From positions 1-64,000 of the forward strand of contig DASTSL010000016.1 of NCBI GenBank assembly GCA_035760705.1: DNA of 64,000 nucleotides, read 5' to 3'. The stretch comes from Allomeiothermus sp035760705. GTDB lineage: Bacteria > Deinococcota > Deinococci > Deinococcales > Thermaceae. Shown here piece after piece: positions 1-8,558 of this stretch (position 1 is the stretch's first letter; every line of letters begins with the position of its first letter). The notes beneath the pieces are model-generated. The model was not told the DNA's origin. It saw only the letters and a list, made by a program, of their open reading frames with translations, and ran no database searches. The position numbers and the translations under genes are program-made.

Positions 1-1
1 C

Positions 2-259
2 CTGCAAGGTTGGCAGTGGGCCGGTGGACTGGGGGTGGACGCCGCCCCTTACTTCCGGGTGTTCAACCCGCTGCGCCAGGCCCTCACCCATGACCCCAAA
101 GGCGATTGGCTCAAGCGGTGGATCCCCGCATCGGGAGGCCACCCCGCGCCCTACAAGAAGCCGGTGATTGACCTGGAGTTCGCCCGGCGGCGCTACTTAG
201 CCGTGGCGGGGAGGATCGCCCGGTCCGACCGGCAGGTAGGGTTCTTAGAAACCCCATAG
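2..259 (+). CDS. DNA photolyase/cryptochrome family protein, C-terminal end (partial)
   Basis: Only the last 85 residues are in the window; the frame is open from base 2 to a TAG at 257-259. The fragment carries the conserved FAD-domain end of class I photolyases: WQWAGG, then DAAPYFRVFNP, then a DPKGDWLKRWIP stretch and a PVIDLEFARRR tail where canonical photolyases read P-IVDH--AR. Photolyases use FAD and blue light to split cyclobutane pyrimidine dimers. A cryptochrome-like relative cannot be excluded because the antenna domain lies outside the window. Confidence 0.85.
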   Translation: MQGWQWAGGLGVDAAPYFRVFNPLRQALTHDPKGDWLKRWIPASGGHPAPYKKPVIDLEFARRRYLAVAGRIARSDRQVGFLETP

Positions 260-489
260 GGGTTGGCGGGTACGGGAGCAGCCGGCGGAGACAGGCCCCC
301 TCGAGCCCAGCCGCTGGACTGGACAGCTCGCTCATATCATTGAACGTATCTTGGACAAACATTCTACATAGCCTAACCGGGTACGGTTACATCAGCGATT
401 GGGGAACGAGCTAGCTAGCTGACCTCGAGCCTAGAGTCATGAACTTAGAGAACTTTCCCAATCCGCTCGAACTTGTACGAGGAGGAGAA

Positions 490-984
490 ATGAAGATTCG
501 ATCATTGCTGGTTCTCGGTACGCTCGCGTTGGCCGCCCTCGGTCTCAGCCTCACCTCGGCGCAGAATGCCAGCGCCAACCTGACCATCGCCCAGATCGTC
601 TCCACCAACCCCAACTTCAGCACCCTGCTGGCGGCGGTCAAAGCCGCGGGGCTGGTGGAAACCCTTTCCGGCCCGGGCCCCTTTACGGTGTTCGCCCCGA
701 CCAACGAAGCCTTCGCCAAGATCCCCAAGGCCGACCTCGATAAGCTTTTGGCCGATAAGGCCGCGCTCACCAAAGTGCTCACCTACCACGTGGTAGCCGG
801 TCGGGTGCCCTCCAGCGAGGTGCTCAAGCTGAAGGAAGTCAAGACGGTCCAGGGCCAGAGTGTGACCATCGCGGTTTCCGGCGGCACCGTCACCCTCAAC
901 GGCAACTCCAAGGTCACCGCGGTGGACGTGGCCGCCAGCAACGGCGTGATCCACGTGATCGATACCGTGCTACTCCCCAAATAA
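490..984 (+). CDS. secreted fasciclin (FAS1) domain protein
   Basis: A 164-residue protein with an N-terminal signal peptide (MKIRSLLVLG followed by an Ala/Leu-rich core, cleavage likely near the TSAQ/ASA region) and a single FAS1 domain. The FAS1 motifs are visible: FSTLLAAVKAAGL, then GPFTVFAPTNEAFAKIP, then the YHVVAGRV and VIHVIDTVLLP ends. FAS1 domains are extracellular adhesion or matrix modules. The ATG at 490 was chosen because GGAGGAG lies directly before it and the signal peptide starts there; an upstream ATG at 439 in the same frame would bury the signal. A GC-rich hairpin follows the gene, which appears monocistronic. Confidence 0.9.
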   Translation: MKIRSLLVLGTLALAALGLSLTSAQNASANLTIAQIVSTNPNFSTLLAAVKAAGLVETLSGPGPFTVFAPTNEAFAKIPKADLDKLLADKAALTKVLTYHVVAGRVPSSEVLKLKEVKTVQGQSVTIAVSGGTVTLNGNSKVTAVDVAASNGVIHVIDTVLLPK

Positions 985-1003
985 CCCGTTTCCCCCTGAC
1001 GGA

Positions 1004-1030
1004 CCCCCGCATATGCGGGGGCTCTTGGTC
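1004..1030 (+). terminator. probable terminator of the FAS1 gene
   Basis: Perfect hairpin CCCCCGC-ATAT-GCGGGGG at 1004-1021, 20 bases after the stop codon, followed only by the weak tract CTCTTGGT. The stem is strong but the T-tract is poor, so it may act as a pause or stabiliser. Confidence 0.5.
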
Positions 1031-1271
1031 GTAGCGGCCTGGCGGGGGTGGTAAACCCTCTAATCTTCGACCGCTCATTGATGAAGGTTTACTAAATGTT
1101 CGACTGGCCTAGAGCTTTTCCACCCAGCTGTTCGCATCAACTGACCGGCGGGTCAGCGATGCGGGGATGAAAGCGGTCTCATAAGGTGAAACACCAGAAA
1201 ATTTAGACGGGCTCGAGTTTGTAGCGTGCAAAGGCCCCTTGAGCCAAAAGGGTCTTGAAAGGAGAAATCCC

Positions 1272-1988
1272 GTGAGAAAGCTCGTTACGCCCCTGATTTC
1301 GGCCCTCCTCGGATTCGCCCTGGCCGCTTCGGCATTCGCCCAGGACCAACTGGCCCCGCTCCCCCAGCCCGGCCCCAACGACGCCCTGGTGCGCTTCGTG
1401 CACCTGGTGCCGGACGGACCCAAGATCGACGTATCGGTGGGGGACAAGAAGATTTTCGAGGAACTCTCGTACAAGGACACCGCTACCTACCTGCCGGTGG
1501 TGGCGGGGGACCTGACCTTCGTGCTGAGCGAGGTCGCCAAGACCGACGACAAAGGCAACACCCAGCCCGGCGCGAAGCTCCTCGAGGCCAAGGCCAAGCT
1601 CGAGAAAGGGAAGCGCTACACCATCGCGGTCCTGGGCTCGGCCAAGCAGCCCAAGACCCAGGTCTTCGACGACACCTTCAAGGCGGCACAGGGCCAGGCC
1701 CTGGTGCGGGTCGTCCAGGCCTCCGCCGACGCCCCGGCGGTGGACGTGGCGGTGAAGGGTGGGCCGGTGCTCTTTAAAGAACTGGCCTACGACAAGGACT
1801 CGTCCTACACCCCGCTACGGGCCATGACCTACGACCTCGAGGTACGCCCGGCGGGCAAGACCGATGTAGCCCTCTCCTTGCCGGGGATCAGCCTGCAAGC
1901 GGGGCGGGTCTACACCGTCTTCGTGGTGGGGAGCACGGCGGACAAGACGCTCGAGGCGGTATTTGCCGAGGACAACTACGGCGAGTAA
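1272..1988 (+). CDS. secreted DUF4397 domain protein
   Basis: A 238-residue exported protein with a signal peptide (MRKLVTPLIS through ASAFAQ). The mature part consists of two tandem DUF4397-type repeats: the first begins ALVRFVHLVPDGPKIDVSV, the second ALVRVVQASADAPAVDVAV. Each ends in a hydrophobic strand (YTIAVLGS and YTVFVVGS). These are beta-rich cell-surface or periplasmic modules of unknown biochemical role. The GTG at 1272 is preceded by GAAAGGAG and starts the signal peptide, so it is preferred to the ATG at 1239. It follows another secreted surface-type protein, suggesting a small group of envelope proteins. Confidence 0.85.
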   Translation: MRKLVTPLISALLGFALAASAFAQDQLAPLPQPGPNDALVRFVHLVPDGPKIDVSVGDKKIFEELSYKDTATYLPVVAGDLTFVLSEVAKTDDKGNTQPGAKLLEAKAKLEKGKRYTIAVLGSAKQPKTQVFDDTFKAAQGQALVRVVQASADAPAVDVAVKGGPVLFKELAYDKDSSYTPLRAMTYDLEVRPAGKTDVALSLPGISLQAGRVYTVFVVGSTADKTLEAVFAEDNYGE

Positions 1989-1995
1989 GCCCGGT

Positions 1996-2030
1996 GGGGC
2001 GGGTGGGAACTCCTGCCCGCCCTAGTTCTT
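1996..2030 (+). terminator. possible terminator after the DUF4397 gene
   Basis: Inverted repeat GGGCGGG / CCCGCCC (1997-2003 and 2016-2022) just after the stop codon, followed by TAGTTCTT. The T-tract is interrupted, so this is a moderate candidate. Confidence 0.4.
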
Positions 2031-2085
2031 GCGGGTTGTAGGCGGGCGCTCGATTCCCTGCTGCCCAAACCGCCAGAATCGTCCT

Positions 2086-3369
2086 ATGCGGGGAGTTCTG
2101 CTGCTGCTGGCGCTGGGCCTGGCCGGGGCGCAAAGCCCGCGGTGGGCGGGCGATCCCGAGTATCGCACCTTTCCCGGCGCGCCGACCGCTGCCGGGCCGA
2201 CCCTGGACAAAAGCTACGCGCTCGTCTACCCGGCTCAGGGGGAGTTCAGGGGTACGGTCCTCTTCGTGCCGGGGTTTTTGGGCGGGGCCACCAACTTCGA
2301 CGCCTTGGCCCGGCGGTTGGTTTTGGCCGCCCCGGGCTGGGAGGTGTGGGCCTGGGACCGCCGCAGCAACGGGCTCGAGGATCGCCGCGGCTTCGCCACC
2401 GCCGACCCCTGGGCTTATTACCGGCGCTACCAGCTCCCGGAGTTTCCCTTTCTCAAGGACTGGGGCCTCCAGGTGCACCTCGACGACCTCGAGCGCCTGG
2501 TGGAGCAAGCCCGCGCCCGGGGCCCGGTGGTGCTGGCCGGGCACAGCTTGGGGGCCAGCCTGGCCGCGCTCTTTGCCCTGTACTGCGAGAATCTCGCCGG
2601 GCTGATCCTGCTGGACGGCTCGCCCAACCTGATCCGAGTCAGCCAGGAGCAGTACCGTAGCGGCGGCAGCAGCCAGTTTGGCCGCACGCCGGGCTTGGAC
2701 GAACTGCTCTCGGGGAAGGCCCCGCCCTACATCACCCTCTTCGGGCTCGACCCTATGGGCTTCGCCCAGGCCGAGGCGCAGGCCTTCATGGCCGCCCAGG
2801 CCCCGCAGGCCGACGCCCCTCCCGGTTGGGCGCCCTGGCGGGCCAGCCGTATCGCCGCCGCCTTGTACCGGGTGGACGACCGCTACCAACCCTTCCCGGT
2901 GTTCTCGGTCTCGCTGGGCCGGGCGGTGGGGCGCGAGGGCTTCAACCTCTTGGGCTTCTTCTTCAACAACCTGACCTACACCGTGCGGGGGCCGCGGGGG
3001 AATCGGGTCGAGTGGCAGGACACCGGGGAAGCCACCGACCCGCTGGAGTTTTTACGGCTCTACGCCAACCCCACCACCGGTTTCTCCGAGTGGTTCTTCC
3101 CCTACCGGCTCACCCTGGATATCGGAGCCTGGGAGGTCGCGGTGCCCCAACTCAAGCCGCGCACGCTCCCTTACCCGGTGTTGGCGTTGGGGGCCGGGCG
3201 CGGGCTGCTGCCCGGTCCCGAGAACTTCGCCGGGCTCTCGAGCGTGTTCCCCGGCTCGAGCTTCGACGTGCGAATCCTGCCGGGGCTCACCCACCTGGAC
3301 CTCCTCACCGGGCGGAATGGGCCTGCGGTGGGGCCGATCACCCAGTATCTACAGGCGGTCCGCCCATGA
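2086..3369 (+). CDS. secreted alpha/beta-hydrolase (lipase/esterase-like)
   Basis: A 427-residue protein with a short signal peptide (MRGVLLLLALGLAGAQ). An alpha/beta-hydrolase core follows: strand VLFVPGFLGG, then the nucleophile elbow GHSLGAS with the candidate catalytic Ser at about residue 154, and a late GLTHLDLL segment able to supply the catalytic His. Substrate is unknown; the family includes lipases, esterases and peptidases. The ATG at 2086 is preferred to 2029 because it begins the signal peptide. It ends 31 bases before the convergent hmuV gene. Confidence 0.75.
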   Translation: MRGVLLLLALGLAGAQSPRWAGDPEYRTFPGAPTAAGPTLDKSYALVYPAQGEFRGTVLFVPGFLGGATNFDALARRLVLAAPGWEVWAWDRRSNGLEDRRGFATADPWAYYRRYQLPEFPFLKDWGLQVHLDDLERLVEQARARGPVVLAGHSLGASLAALFALYCENLAGLILLDGSPNLIRVSQEQYRSGGSSQFGRTPGLDELLSGKAPPYITLFGLDPMGFAQAEAQAFMAAQAPQADAPPGWAPWRASRIAAALYRVDDRYQPFPVFSVSLGRAVGREGFNLLGFFFNNLTYTVRGPRGNRVEWQDTGEATDPLEFLRLYANPTTGFSEWFFPYRLTLDIGAWEVAVPQLKPRTLPYPVLALGAGRGLLPGPENFAGLSSVFPGSSFDVRILPGLTHLDLLTGRNGPAVGPITQYLQAVRP

Positions 3370-3400
3370 GGGAGACGAAAACCTTGGCTGTAGGCTTTCT

Positions 3401-4222
3401 TCAAGTCGCTTGCGGCAGCACCATCGGTCTGCCGCTGGGGTGGGGGTAGAGCTGAAAGGGGATGCCGTAGACCCGCTCGAGCAGTTCCGGGGTGAAAAGC
3501 TCCCCTGCGGTCCCGCTAGCGACGGCCTGCCCGTTCTTTAACAGCAACAGCCGGTCGGCGAACAGCGAGGCTAGGTTGAGGTCGTGCAGCGCGGCCAGGA
3601 CGATGCGACCGGCCTGGGCTAGCCGACGGCAGTGCTTCAAGAGCTCGAGCTGGTGTTTGGGGTCTAGGTGGTTGGTGGGCTCGTCGAGCAGGAGGATGGC
3701 GGGTTCCTGGGCCAGCACCCGGGCTAAGTCTACCCGGGCTTTCTCACCGCCCGAGAGGGAGGGGTAAAGCCGCTCGGCGAGCGCCAGCGCGTCGGTTTGC
3801 TCGAGCGCCCGTTGCACCAGGGCGTGATCGGCGGCGGTCTCGGCGCGGTCTTCCAGGTAGGGCATGCGGCCCAAAAAGGCCACCTCGTAGGCGCTGAAGG
3901 GAAACACGAGGTCGCGCTGCTGGGGCAAAAAAGCACGGGTGCGGGCCAACTCGGAAGGTCGGTATTGCTCGAGCGGCTTCCCGGCGAGCGTCACCTGGCC
4001 CGCATCGGGGGGGATCTCGCCGGAGAGCAGGCGCAGCAGCGACGTCTTTCCCGCCCCGTTGGGCCCCAGCAAGGCCCAGAACTCGCCGGGCTCGAGCCGG
4101 AGCGAAACCTCCCGTACCAGCCAGCGCTCCCCGCGCCGGTAGCCGAGGTCTCGGGCCTCTAGGGCAACCCCGCCTTCCCTTTGCGGAGCTTTGGTGGCAG
4201 GGTGGGGGGGAGCCTCAGGCAT
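3401..4222 (-). CDS. hmuV: heme-type ABC importer ATP-binding protein
   Basis: A 273-residue ATPase with Walker A GPNGAGKT, signature LSGGE, Walker B ILLLDEPTNHLD and H-loop ALHD. The sequence resembles HmuV/FecE-type ATPases that energise uptake of heme, siderophores or cobalamin. Its start overlaps the end of the permease gene by 8 bases, so the two are probably translationally coupled. The order T-U-V on the minus strand is a standard importer operon. Heme is the favoured substrate because of the binding protein; iron-siderophore or B12 remains possible. Confidence 0.88.
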   Translation of the reverse strand: MPEAPPHPATKAPQREGGVALEARDLGYRRGERWLVREVSLRLEPGEFWALLGPNGAGKTSLLRLLSGEIPPDAGQVTLAGKPLEQYRPSELARTRAFLPQQRDLVFPFSAYEVAFLGRMPYLEDRAETAADHALVQRALEQTDALALAERLYPSLSGGEKARVDLARVLAQEPAILLLDEPTNHLDPKHQLELLKHCRRLAQAGRIVLAALHDLNLASLFADRLLLLKNGQAVASGTAGELFTPELLERVYGIPFQLYPHPSGRPMVLPQAT

Positions 4223-5237
4223 AGGTCTCTTTCTTATACCGCAGCAGGAGCCACAGGAAAAAAGGCCCCCCCACCAAAGCGGTGATGACTCCCACCGGAA
4301 GCTCCGCCGGGGCCACCACGGTGCGCGAGATCAAATCGGCCAGCACGCTGAGCACCGCCCCGCCCAGCGCCGAGCCCACCAACAAGTAGCGGTGATCCGG
4401 CCCGGCGAAGAGGCGGAAGAGATGGGGCACTACCAGCCCCACGAAGCCGATCCCCCCCGCCGCCGCCACCGCCGCCCCTACCCCCAGCGCGGTGAGGGTG
4501 ATGGCCTGGCGCTTCATCCGCTCCACCGAGACCCCCAGGTGGTAAGCCTCCCCCTCGCCCAGCACCAGCGCGTTGAGGGGCTTGGCCAGCCGCAATAGCC
4601 CCAAGGTCGAGACCAGCATGAAGGGGGTGGTCAGGGCCAGCAGCGGCCAGTTGGCCCCGCCAAAGCCCCCCAGGGTCCAGAAGGTGATGCTGCGAAGCTG
4701 TTGGTCGTCGGCCAGGAACAGCAAGAGCCCGATCGCTGCGCCAGAGACGCTGTTGAGCGCGATCCCCGCTAGCAGCAAGGTGGCGGTGTGCACCCGAGGG
4801 CCGCTCTGCGCCACCCGCCACACCAAGATCACCGTGAGGAGCCCGCCCAAAAAAGCCGCCAGCGGCAAGCCCAGATAGCTCCAGCCCAGCGCTCCGAACA
4901 GCACGATCCACAAAGCCGCCCCGAGCCCGGCCCCGGCGCTCACCCCGATCAAGCCGGGGTCGGCCAGCGGGTTGCGAAACATCCCTTGCAACACCGCACC
5001 CGAAAGAGCCAGGGTGGCCCCCACCAACGCCGCCAGGAGCACTCGAGGGAAGCGAATCTCCACCAACACCGCGTGCCCCTCGAGCTTCTGGAACAGCACC
5101 CGGGGGATCTCGAGCGGGGGAATCCAGTAAGCCCCGATCCCCGCCGCCAGCAGCAGGACCACCGGCAACGCCACCCCGACCAGCCAGATGGCCCGCCGGT
5201 AGCGGCCCCGGCGTTTTTGGATGGGGGAGAGGGTCAT
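4215..5237 (-). CDS. hmuU: heme-type ABC importer permease, FecCD family
   Basis: A 340-residue polytopic membrane protein of the FecCD/BtuC family, the usual length for the family, with about nine to ten hydrophobic segments. Family motifs include ALVGATLALSGAVLQGMFRNPLADPGLIGVS near the N-terminal third (given here in part: GAVLQGMFRNPLADP) and GFVGLVVPHLFRLFAGPDHR near the C-terminal part (core FVGLVVPH). It forms the channel of the importer and overlaps hmuV by 8 bases. Confidence 0.88.
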   Translation of the reverse strand: MTLSPIQKRRGRYRRAIWLVGVALPVVLLLAAGIGAYWIPPLEIPRVLFQKLEGHAVLVEIRFPRVLLAALVGATLALSGAVLQGMFRNPLADPGLIGVSAGAGLGAALWIVLFGALGWSYLGLPLAAFLGGLLTVILVWRVAQSGPRVHTATLLLAGIALNSVSGAAIGLLLFLADDQQLRSITFWTLGGFGGANWPLLALTTPFMLVSTLGLLRLAKPLNALVLGEGEAYHLGVSVERMKRQAITLTALGVGAAVAAAGGIGFVGLVVPHLFRLFAGPDHRYLLVGSALGGAVLSVLADLISRTVVAPAELPVGVITALVGGPFFLWLLLRYKKETYA

Positions 5238-5306
5238 AGGAGGGGCTGGAGGGTAAAGGCTCGAGGCTAGAAGCTAACGGCTTTGGGCGATACCCATCCT
5301 TTCCGC

Positions 5307-6248
5307 CTACCGCGCTTCCAGCCTCCCGGCGATCTGCACGAAGCCGCTTTGCTCGTAGATGGCCCGGTGCAGATCGAGGGCGGCTTTGCCCACGGTGTAG
5401 CCGTAGCCGGAGATGTAGAGCACCTCCATCGCCACGATGCGGCGGTTCTGCCCGGCGGGGGTCTGGGCCACGCCGGGCAGCCGCAGCACGTTCTCGAGGT
5501 TGAAGGGCTGGTCGGGGAAGTAGGGCACCACGATCACGTCGGGCTTGGCCGCCACCACTGCCTCGGCGGTGATGTTCACGCAGCCGCGCAAGGCCCCGGT
5601 TCCGCGCACCTCCTTGGCGGCGTTCTCGGCCCCGGCCAGGGTGATGAGCCCGGCCCCGCTGGCTTCCTCGCCACAGACGAAGGTGTTGCGGGGGTCGCGG
5701 GGGTAGAGGTAGAGCACCCGCTGCTTGGGCTGGCCCGAGCGCTGGGAGAGCTTGGAGCGCAGGGCCAAGAGGTCGCGCTCGAGGCCCCGCACCAGTTCCT
5801 CGCCCCGCTGCACCCGCCCGACCGCCGCCGCTACGGTGCGGATCTTCTTCTTGACCCCTTCCAGGGTGGGCTCGTCGGGCACCAGCAGCACGGTGGCCCC
5901 GGCCTGGCGCAACTGCTGGATCACCGGGGGAGGCCCGGCCTCGGCCACCGCGATCACCAGGGTAGGCCGAGCCGCCAGGATGGGCTCGGCATTCAAGCGG
6001 AAGAACAGACCGATGTCGGGTTTGCGGGCGGCTTCCAGCGGCACGTAGGAGCCGGTGTCGCGGGCCACGATGCGGTCTCCCAAACCCAGCGCATAGAGGA
6101 TCTCGGTGAGGCTCCCCCCGATGCTCACGATGCGCTCGGTGCTGCGGATTTCTACCTCCTTGCCGGTGGCATCGCTCACGCGGTAGGGCTGGGCCAGGAC
6201 TGTGGAGAGAACGATAACGGTTAGCAGCGGCAAAACTCGAGTCCACAT
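5307..6248 (-). CDS. hmuT: heme-type ABC importer substrate-binding protein
   Basis: A 313-residue periplasmic binding protein of the helical-backbone (cluster A-II) type. The start at 6248 begins a signal peptide (MWTRVLPLLTVIVLSTVLAQ); an in-frame ATG at 6284 would add 12 residues. Motifs resemble HmuT: RIVSIGGSLTEILYALGLGD near the mature N-terminus, ARKPDIGLFFRLNAEPILAA and AEAGPPPVIQQLRQAG in the N-lobe. First gene of the hmuTUV operon; the gap to hmuU is 69 bases. No clear Fur-like box was recognised upstream. Confidence 0.83.
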   Translation of the reverse strand: MWTRVLPLLTVIVLSTVLAQPYRVSDATGKEVEIRSTERIVSIGGSLTEILYALGLGDRIVARDTGSYVPLEAARKPDIGLFFRLNAEPILAARPTLVIAVAEAGPPPVIQQLRQAGATVLLVPDEPTLEGVKKKIRTVAAAVGRVQRGEELVRGLERDLLALRSKLSQRSGQPKQRVLYLYPRDPRNTFVCGEEASGAGLITLAGAENAAKEVRGTGALRGCVNITAEAVVAAKPDVIVVPYFPDQPFNLENVLRLPGVAQTPAGQNRRIVAMEVLYISGYGYTVGKAALDLHRAIYEQSGFVQIAGRLEAR

Positions 6249-6507
6249 ACAGCTCATCACGCTACCGGGATTTTCGGGGGACATTTGTAACTTTTGCCCG
6301 CCAAGGTTGAGGGTTATGCGCCGGGCCTACGGTTGCAGGGGGCAGATCGGGTTAGGTTGACAAGGTAGAGGCCCCGCTTGGGAGGTTCCTTGCCCTGATC
6401 CCCGAGCCTTGCATCCGAAAGCGCCCCCCTGGCGTATCTTTGGAAGGTTTTATGCCCGATTTCCGACCCCGCATCCCCCTGCCCTCGAGCGGCTACGGGA
6501 GGTTGGT

Positions 6508-7032
6508 GTGACCCGGCGCTGGGTGGTCTTCGCGCTGGTGGGGCTGGCCTATGCCCAAGCCCCCCAGTTCGCGGTGGAGGGCCGGGTGACCTACGCCGCC
6601 AGCTACGCGCTGGGTCGCTGGGAGGGGACCAACCTCACCCCCGGCGGGCAGGTGCGCTGGGATGCGGGGAGTGGGGAGCTCGAGGGGCAGATCTGCATCG
6701 ATCTGCGGGCCTTCGACTCCGGCAACCCCCTACGCGACGCCGACTCCCGCGGGGTCTTCGAGGTCAACAAATACCCCCAGAGCTGTTTTCAGCCTACCCG
6801 CCTGATCCGTCAAGGGGACGAGGAGATCGTGGTAGGGGTTCTCGAACTGCACGGGGTTCGAAGAGAAATCCGCATCAGGGGAAACTTGAGCCAAGAAGGT
6901 CCGGCTTACCGCTTTCGCGGGGCCTTCAACACCAAGTTCTCGGAGTGGAATCTCGAGCGCCCTAGCCTGATCTTCGTGAGGGTAGACGATCCGGTACAGG
7001 TGCGCCTGGAGGCCCGCGTGGTGCCCCGCTAG
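6508..7032 (+). CDS. YceI-family secreted protein
   Basis: A 174-residue exported protein with a short signal peptide (VTRRWVVFALVGLAYAQ). The mature part fits the YceI lipocalin-like fold: an initial FAVEGRVTYAASY strand, DLRAFDSGNPLRDAD, then EVNKYPQSCFQPTRL and HGVRREIRIRG. YceI proteins bind isoprenoid-type lipids in the periplasm. The GTG at 6508 sits after GGGAGG; the ATG at 6409 would put 33 unlikely residues ahead of the signal peptide. It diverges from hmuT across about 260 bases with no recognisable gene. Confidence 0.82.
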   Translation: MTRRWVVFALVGLAYAQAPQFAVEGRVTYAASYALGRWEGTNLTPGGQVRWDAGSGELEGQICIDLRAFDSGNPLRDADSRGVFEVNKYPQSCFQPTRLIRQGDEEIVVGVLELHGVRREIRIRGNLSQEGPAYRFRGAFNTKFSEWNLERPSLIFVRVDDPVQVRLEARVVPR

Positions 7033-7129
7033 GGGGTAGAATGCGAGTGTATCACTCAGTCCGCGCAGCCGATGCGGGGCCCAGTCGGCGGCTCCGATAG
7101 AGGAATCCCTTAGCCCCCCGTGACGACCC

Positions 7130-7678
7130 GTGAACACCCGTCAAGCCCTTCTCGAGCGCGCCAAGGCCGCTTTTGCCGAGCGGGGTTATGCCGCTACCAG
7201 CCTGGAGGCACTGGCGCACAGCCTAGGCCTTTCCAAAGCTGCCGTCTACCACCACTTCCCCTCCAAGCGGGCCTTGCTCGAGGCGCTGTTGGAAGAAGCC
7301 CTGGAGGAGACCCGCCGGGCCCTGAACCAGCCGGTAGGGCTCGAGCAGCGGCTGCTCGGCTACGCCTTAGCCTACCGCGGACAGGTCGAGCCCCTGGCTG
7401 CCCTCATGACCGCCCACTCCGGGCGGCGGGGCGGCGACCAGGAAGCGGTCAAGGTCTCGCTGGCGGCCATGCAGCAGGGGATGAACCTCCTGGCCGGGGT
7501 GCTCGAGCCGGTAGTCCCGGGTGAGGGAAGGGTGTTGGCAGCGATCTTCTCGTCTATCGTTCATGGGGCCTATATGGTAGGGCGACACCTGCCGGGATAT
7601 GAGGTCGAATCCTTGCTGCGCCAGGGGGTGCGGATTTTCGTTTGGGGCCTGGCCCGACCGAACGCCGAACCTTTGTGA
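7130..7678 (+). CDS. TetR-family transcriptional regulator
   Basis: A 182-residue protein with the TetR N-terminal helix-turn-helix: LLERAKAAFAERGYAATSLE, then LAHSLGLSKAAVYHHFPSKRALLEA. The C-terminal ligand-binding part is divergent, so the inducer cannot be predicted. The GTG at 7130 gives the expected length. The upstream gene is yceI (97 bases away, same strand) and the downstream gene is a response regulator. Its targets are unknown. Confidence 0.88.
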   Translation: MNTRQALLERAKAAFAERGYAATSLEALAHSLGLSKAAVYHHFPSKRALLEALLEEALEETRRALNQPVGLEQRLLGYALAYRGQVEPLAALMTAHSGRRGGDQEAVKVSLAAMQQGMNLLAGVLEPVVPGEGRVLAAIFSSIVHGAYMVGRHLPGYEVESLLRQGVRIFVWGLARPNAEPL

Positions 7679-7774
7679 ACGGACGCTAGACCCCCAGTGA
7701 AGCGGGTACTTCTACAGGCTATCCCTGCCTATATTTCAGCTTCGGTTAAGCGGCCCTATGCCAAAATAAATGTC

Positions 7775-8425
7775 GTGAGCGTCCGGGTGCTGTTGGTCGA
7801 GGACGACCGTGGGGTGCGCGAGGCCTTGAAGCTGGGCCTCGAGCTGGAAGGCTATACCGTGCTGGAAGCTTCTAACGGCCCGGAGTGTCTGCGCAAGCTG
7901 GGGGAAAGCCTCGACGCGGTGATCCTCGACGTGCTGATGCCGGGCGGCGACGGCTTCGGGGTGTTGCGCGAGATCCGGCTCAAGAGCAGCGTACCGGTGT
8001 TGATGCTCACCGCCTTGGACGAGGTGGAGTGGCGGGTCAAGGGGCTAAAAGAGGGGGCCGACGACTATCTGGTCAAGCCCTACGCGCTCCCCGAGGTGGT
8101 AGCCCGGCTCGAGGCCGTGCTGCGCCGCACCCGTAAGGAGGACGCGATCCTCTCCTACGCCGACCTCACCTTGTTTCCGGCCAAGATGGAGGCCCGCCGT
8201 GCCGAGCGGCTGCTCGAGCTTTCCCCCAAGGCCTTTTTGCTCCTCAAGTGTCTGGTCGAACACGCCGAGCGCATCCTGCCCAAAGAAACCCTGATGCAGC
8301 GGGTCTGGGGCGAGGAGGTAGAGCCCAACACGCTCGAGGTCCACCTCTCGGCCCTGCGCCGCGCCCTGGGCGAGCCTCCCTTGCTCCACACCCTGCGCGG
8401 GCACGGATATATCCTCAGGAAGTGA
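7775..8425 (+). CDS. two-component response regulator, OmpR/PhoB type
   Basis: A 216-residue regulator. The receiver domain has acidic pair LVEDD, phospho-acceptor Asp near residue 52 in AVILDVLMPGGDGF, and switch residues VLMLTALDE and DDYLVKPYALPE. The C-terminal winged helix shows ELSPKAFLLLKCLVEH and TLEVHLSALRRALGEP. The GTG at 7775 is chosen because the receiver fold starts there; a CAAAAT hexamer 7 bases upstream could be the -10 of a leaderless message. The ATG at 7697 would add 26 residues unrelated to a receiver. It pairs with the kinase that starts at 8559. Confidence 0.88.
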   Translation: MSVRVLLVEDDRGVREALKLGLELEGYTVLEASNGPECLRKLGESLDAVILDVLMPGGDGFGVLREIRLKSSVPVLMLTALDEVEWRVKGLKEGADDYLVKPYALPEVVARLEAVLRRTRKEDAILSYADLTLFPAKMEARRAERLLELSPKAFLLLKCLVEHAERILPKETLMQRVWGEEVEPNTLEVHLSALRRALGEPPLLHTLRGHGYILRK

Positions 8426-8429
8426 TGAC

Positions 8430-8552
8430 GGACGTCGAACCCGGTACGTCTTACGCCGGGAAAGGCTCGTGGGGTGTAGCCGGTGGCCGGTGGACAAAAG
8501 CTTTCTCCGCGAGCCACGAGCTACGAGCTACTGGCCGCTTTTGACGTATGAC
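8430..8552. repeat. degenerate interspersed repeat between response regulator and kinase genes
   Basis: This 123-base spacer is built of short degenerate words (GTGGCCGGTGG, AAAAGCTTTCTCC, GAGCCACGAGCTACGAGC) and is flanked by GACGTCGAAC and GACGTATGAC. The region at 28246-28358 has the same plan: a CGTC/TTACG-type left end, GTGGGAAAAGCTTCT in the middle, and GACGTACGAC on the right. No ORF is supported here. Confidence 0.5.
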
Positions 8553-8558
8553 TAACCC

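Noticed and set aside
4234..6246. 670-aa reverse ORF overlapping hmuU and hmuT
   Set aside because: Out-of-frame shadow rich in Arg, Gly and Pro; the overlapping transporter frames carry the family motifs.
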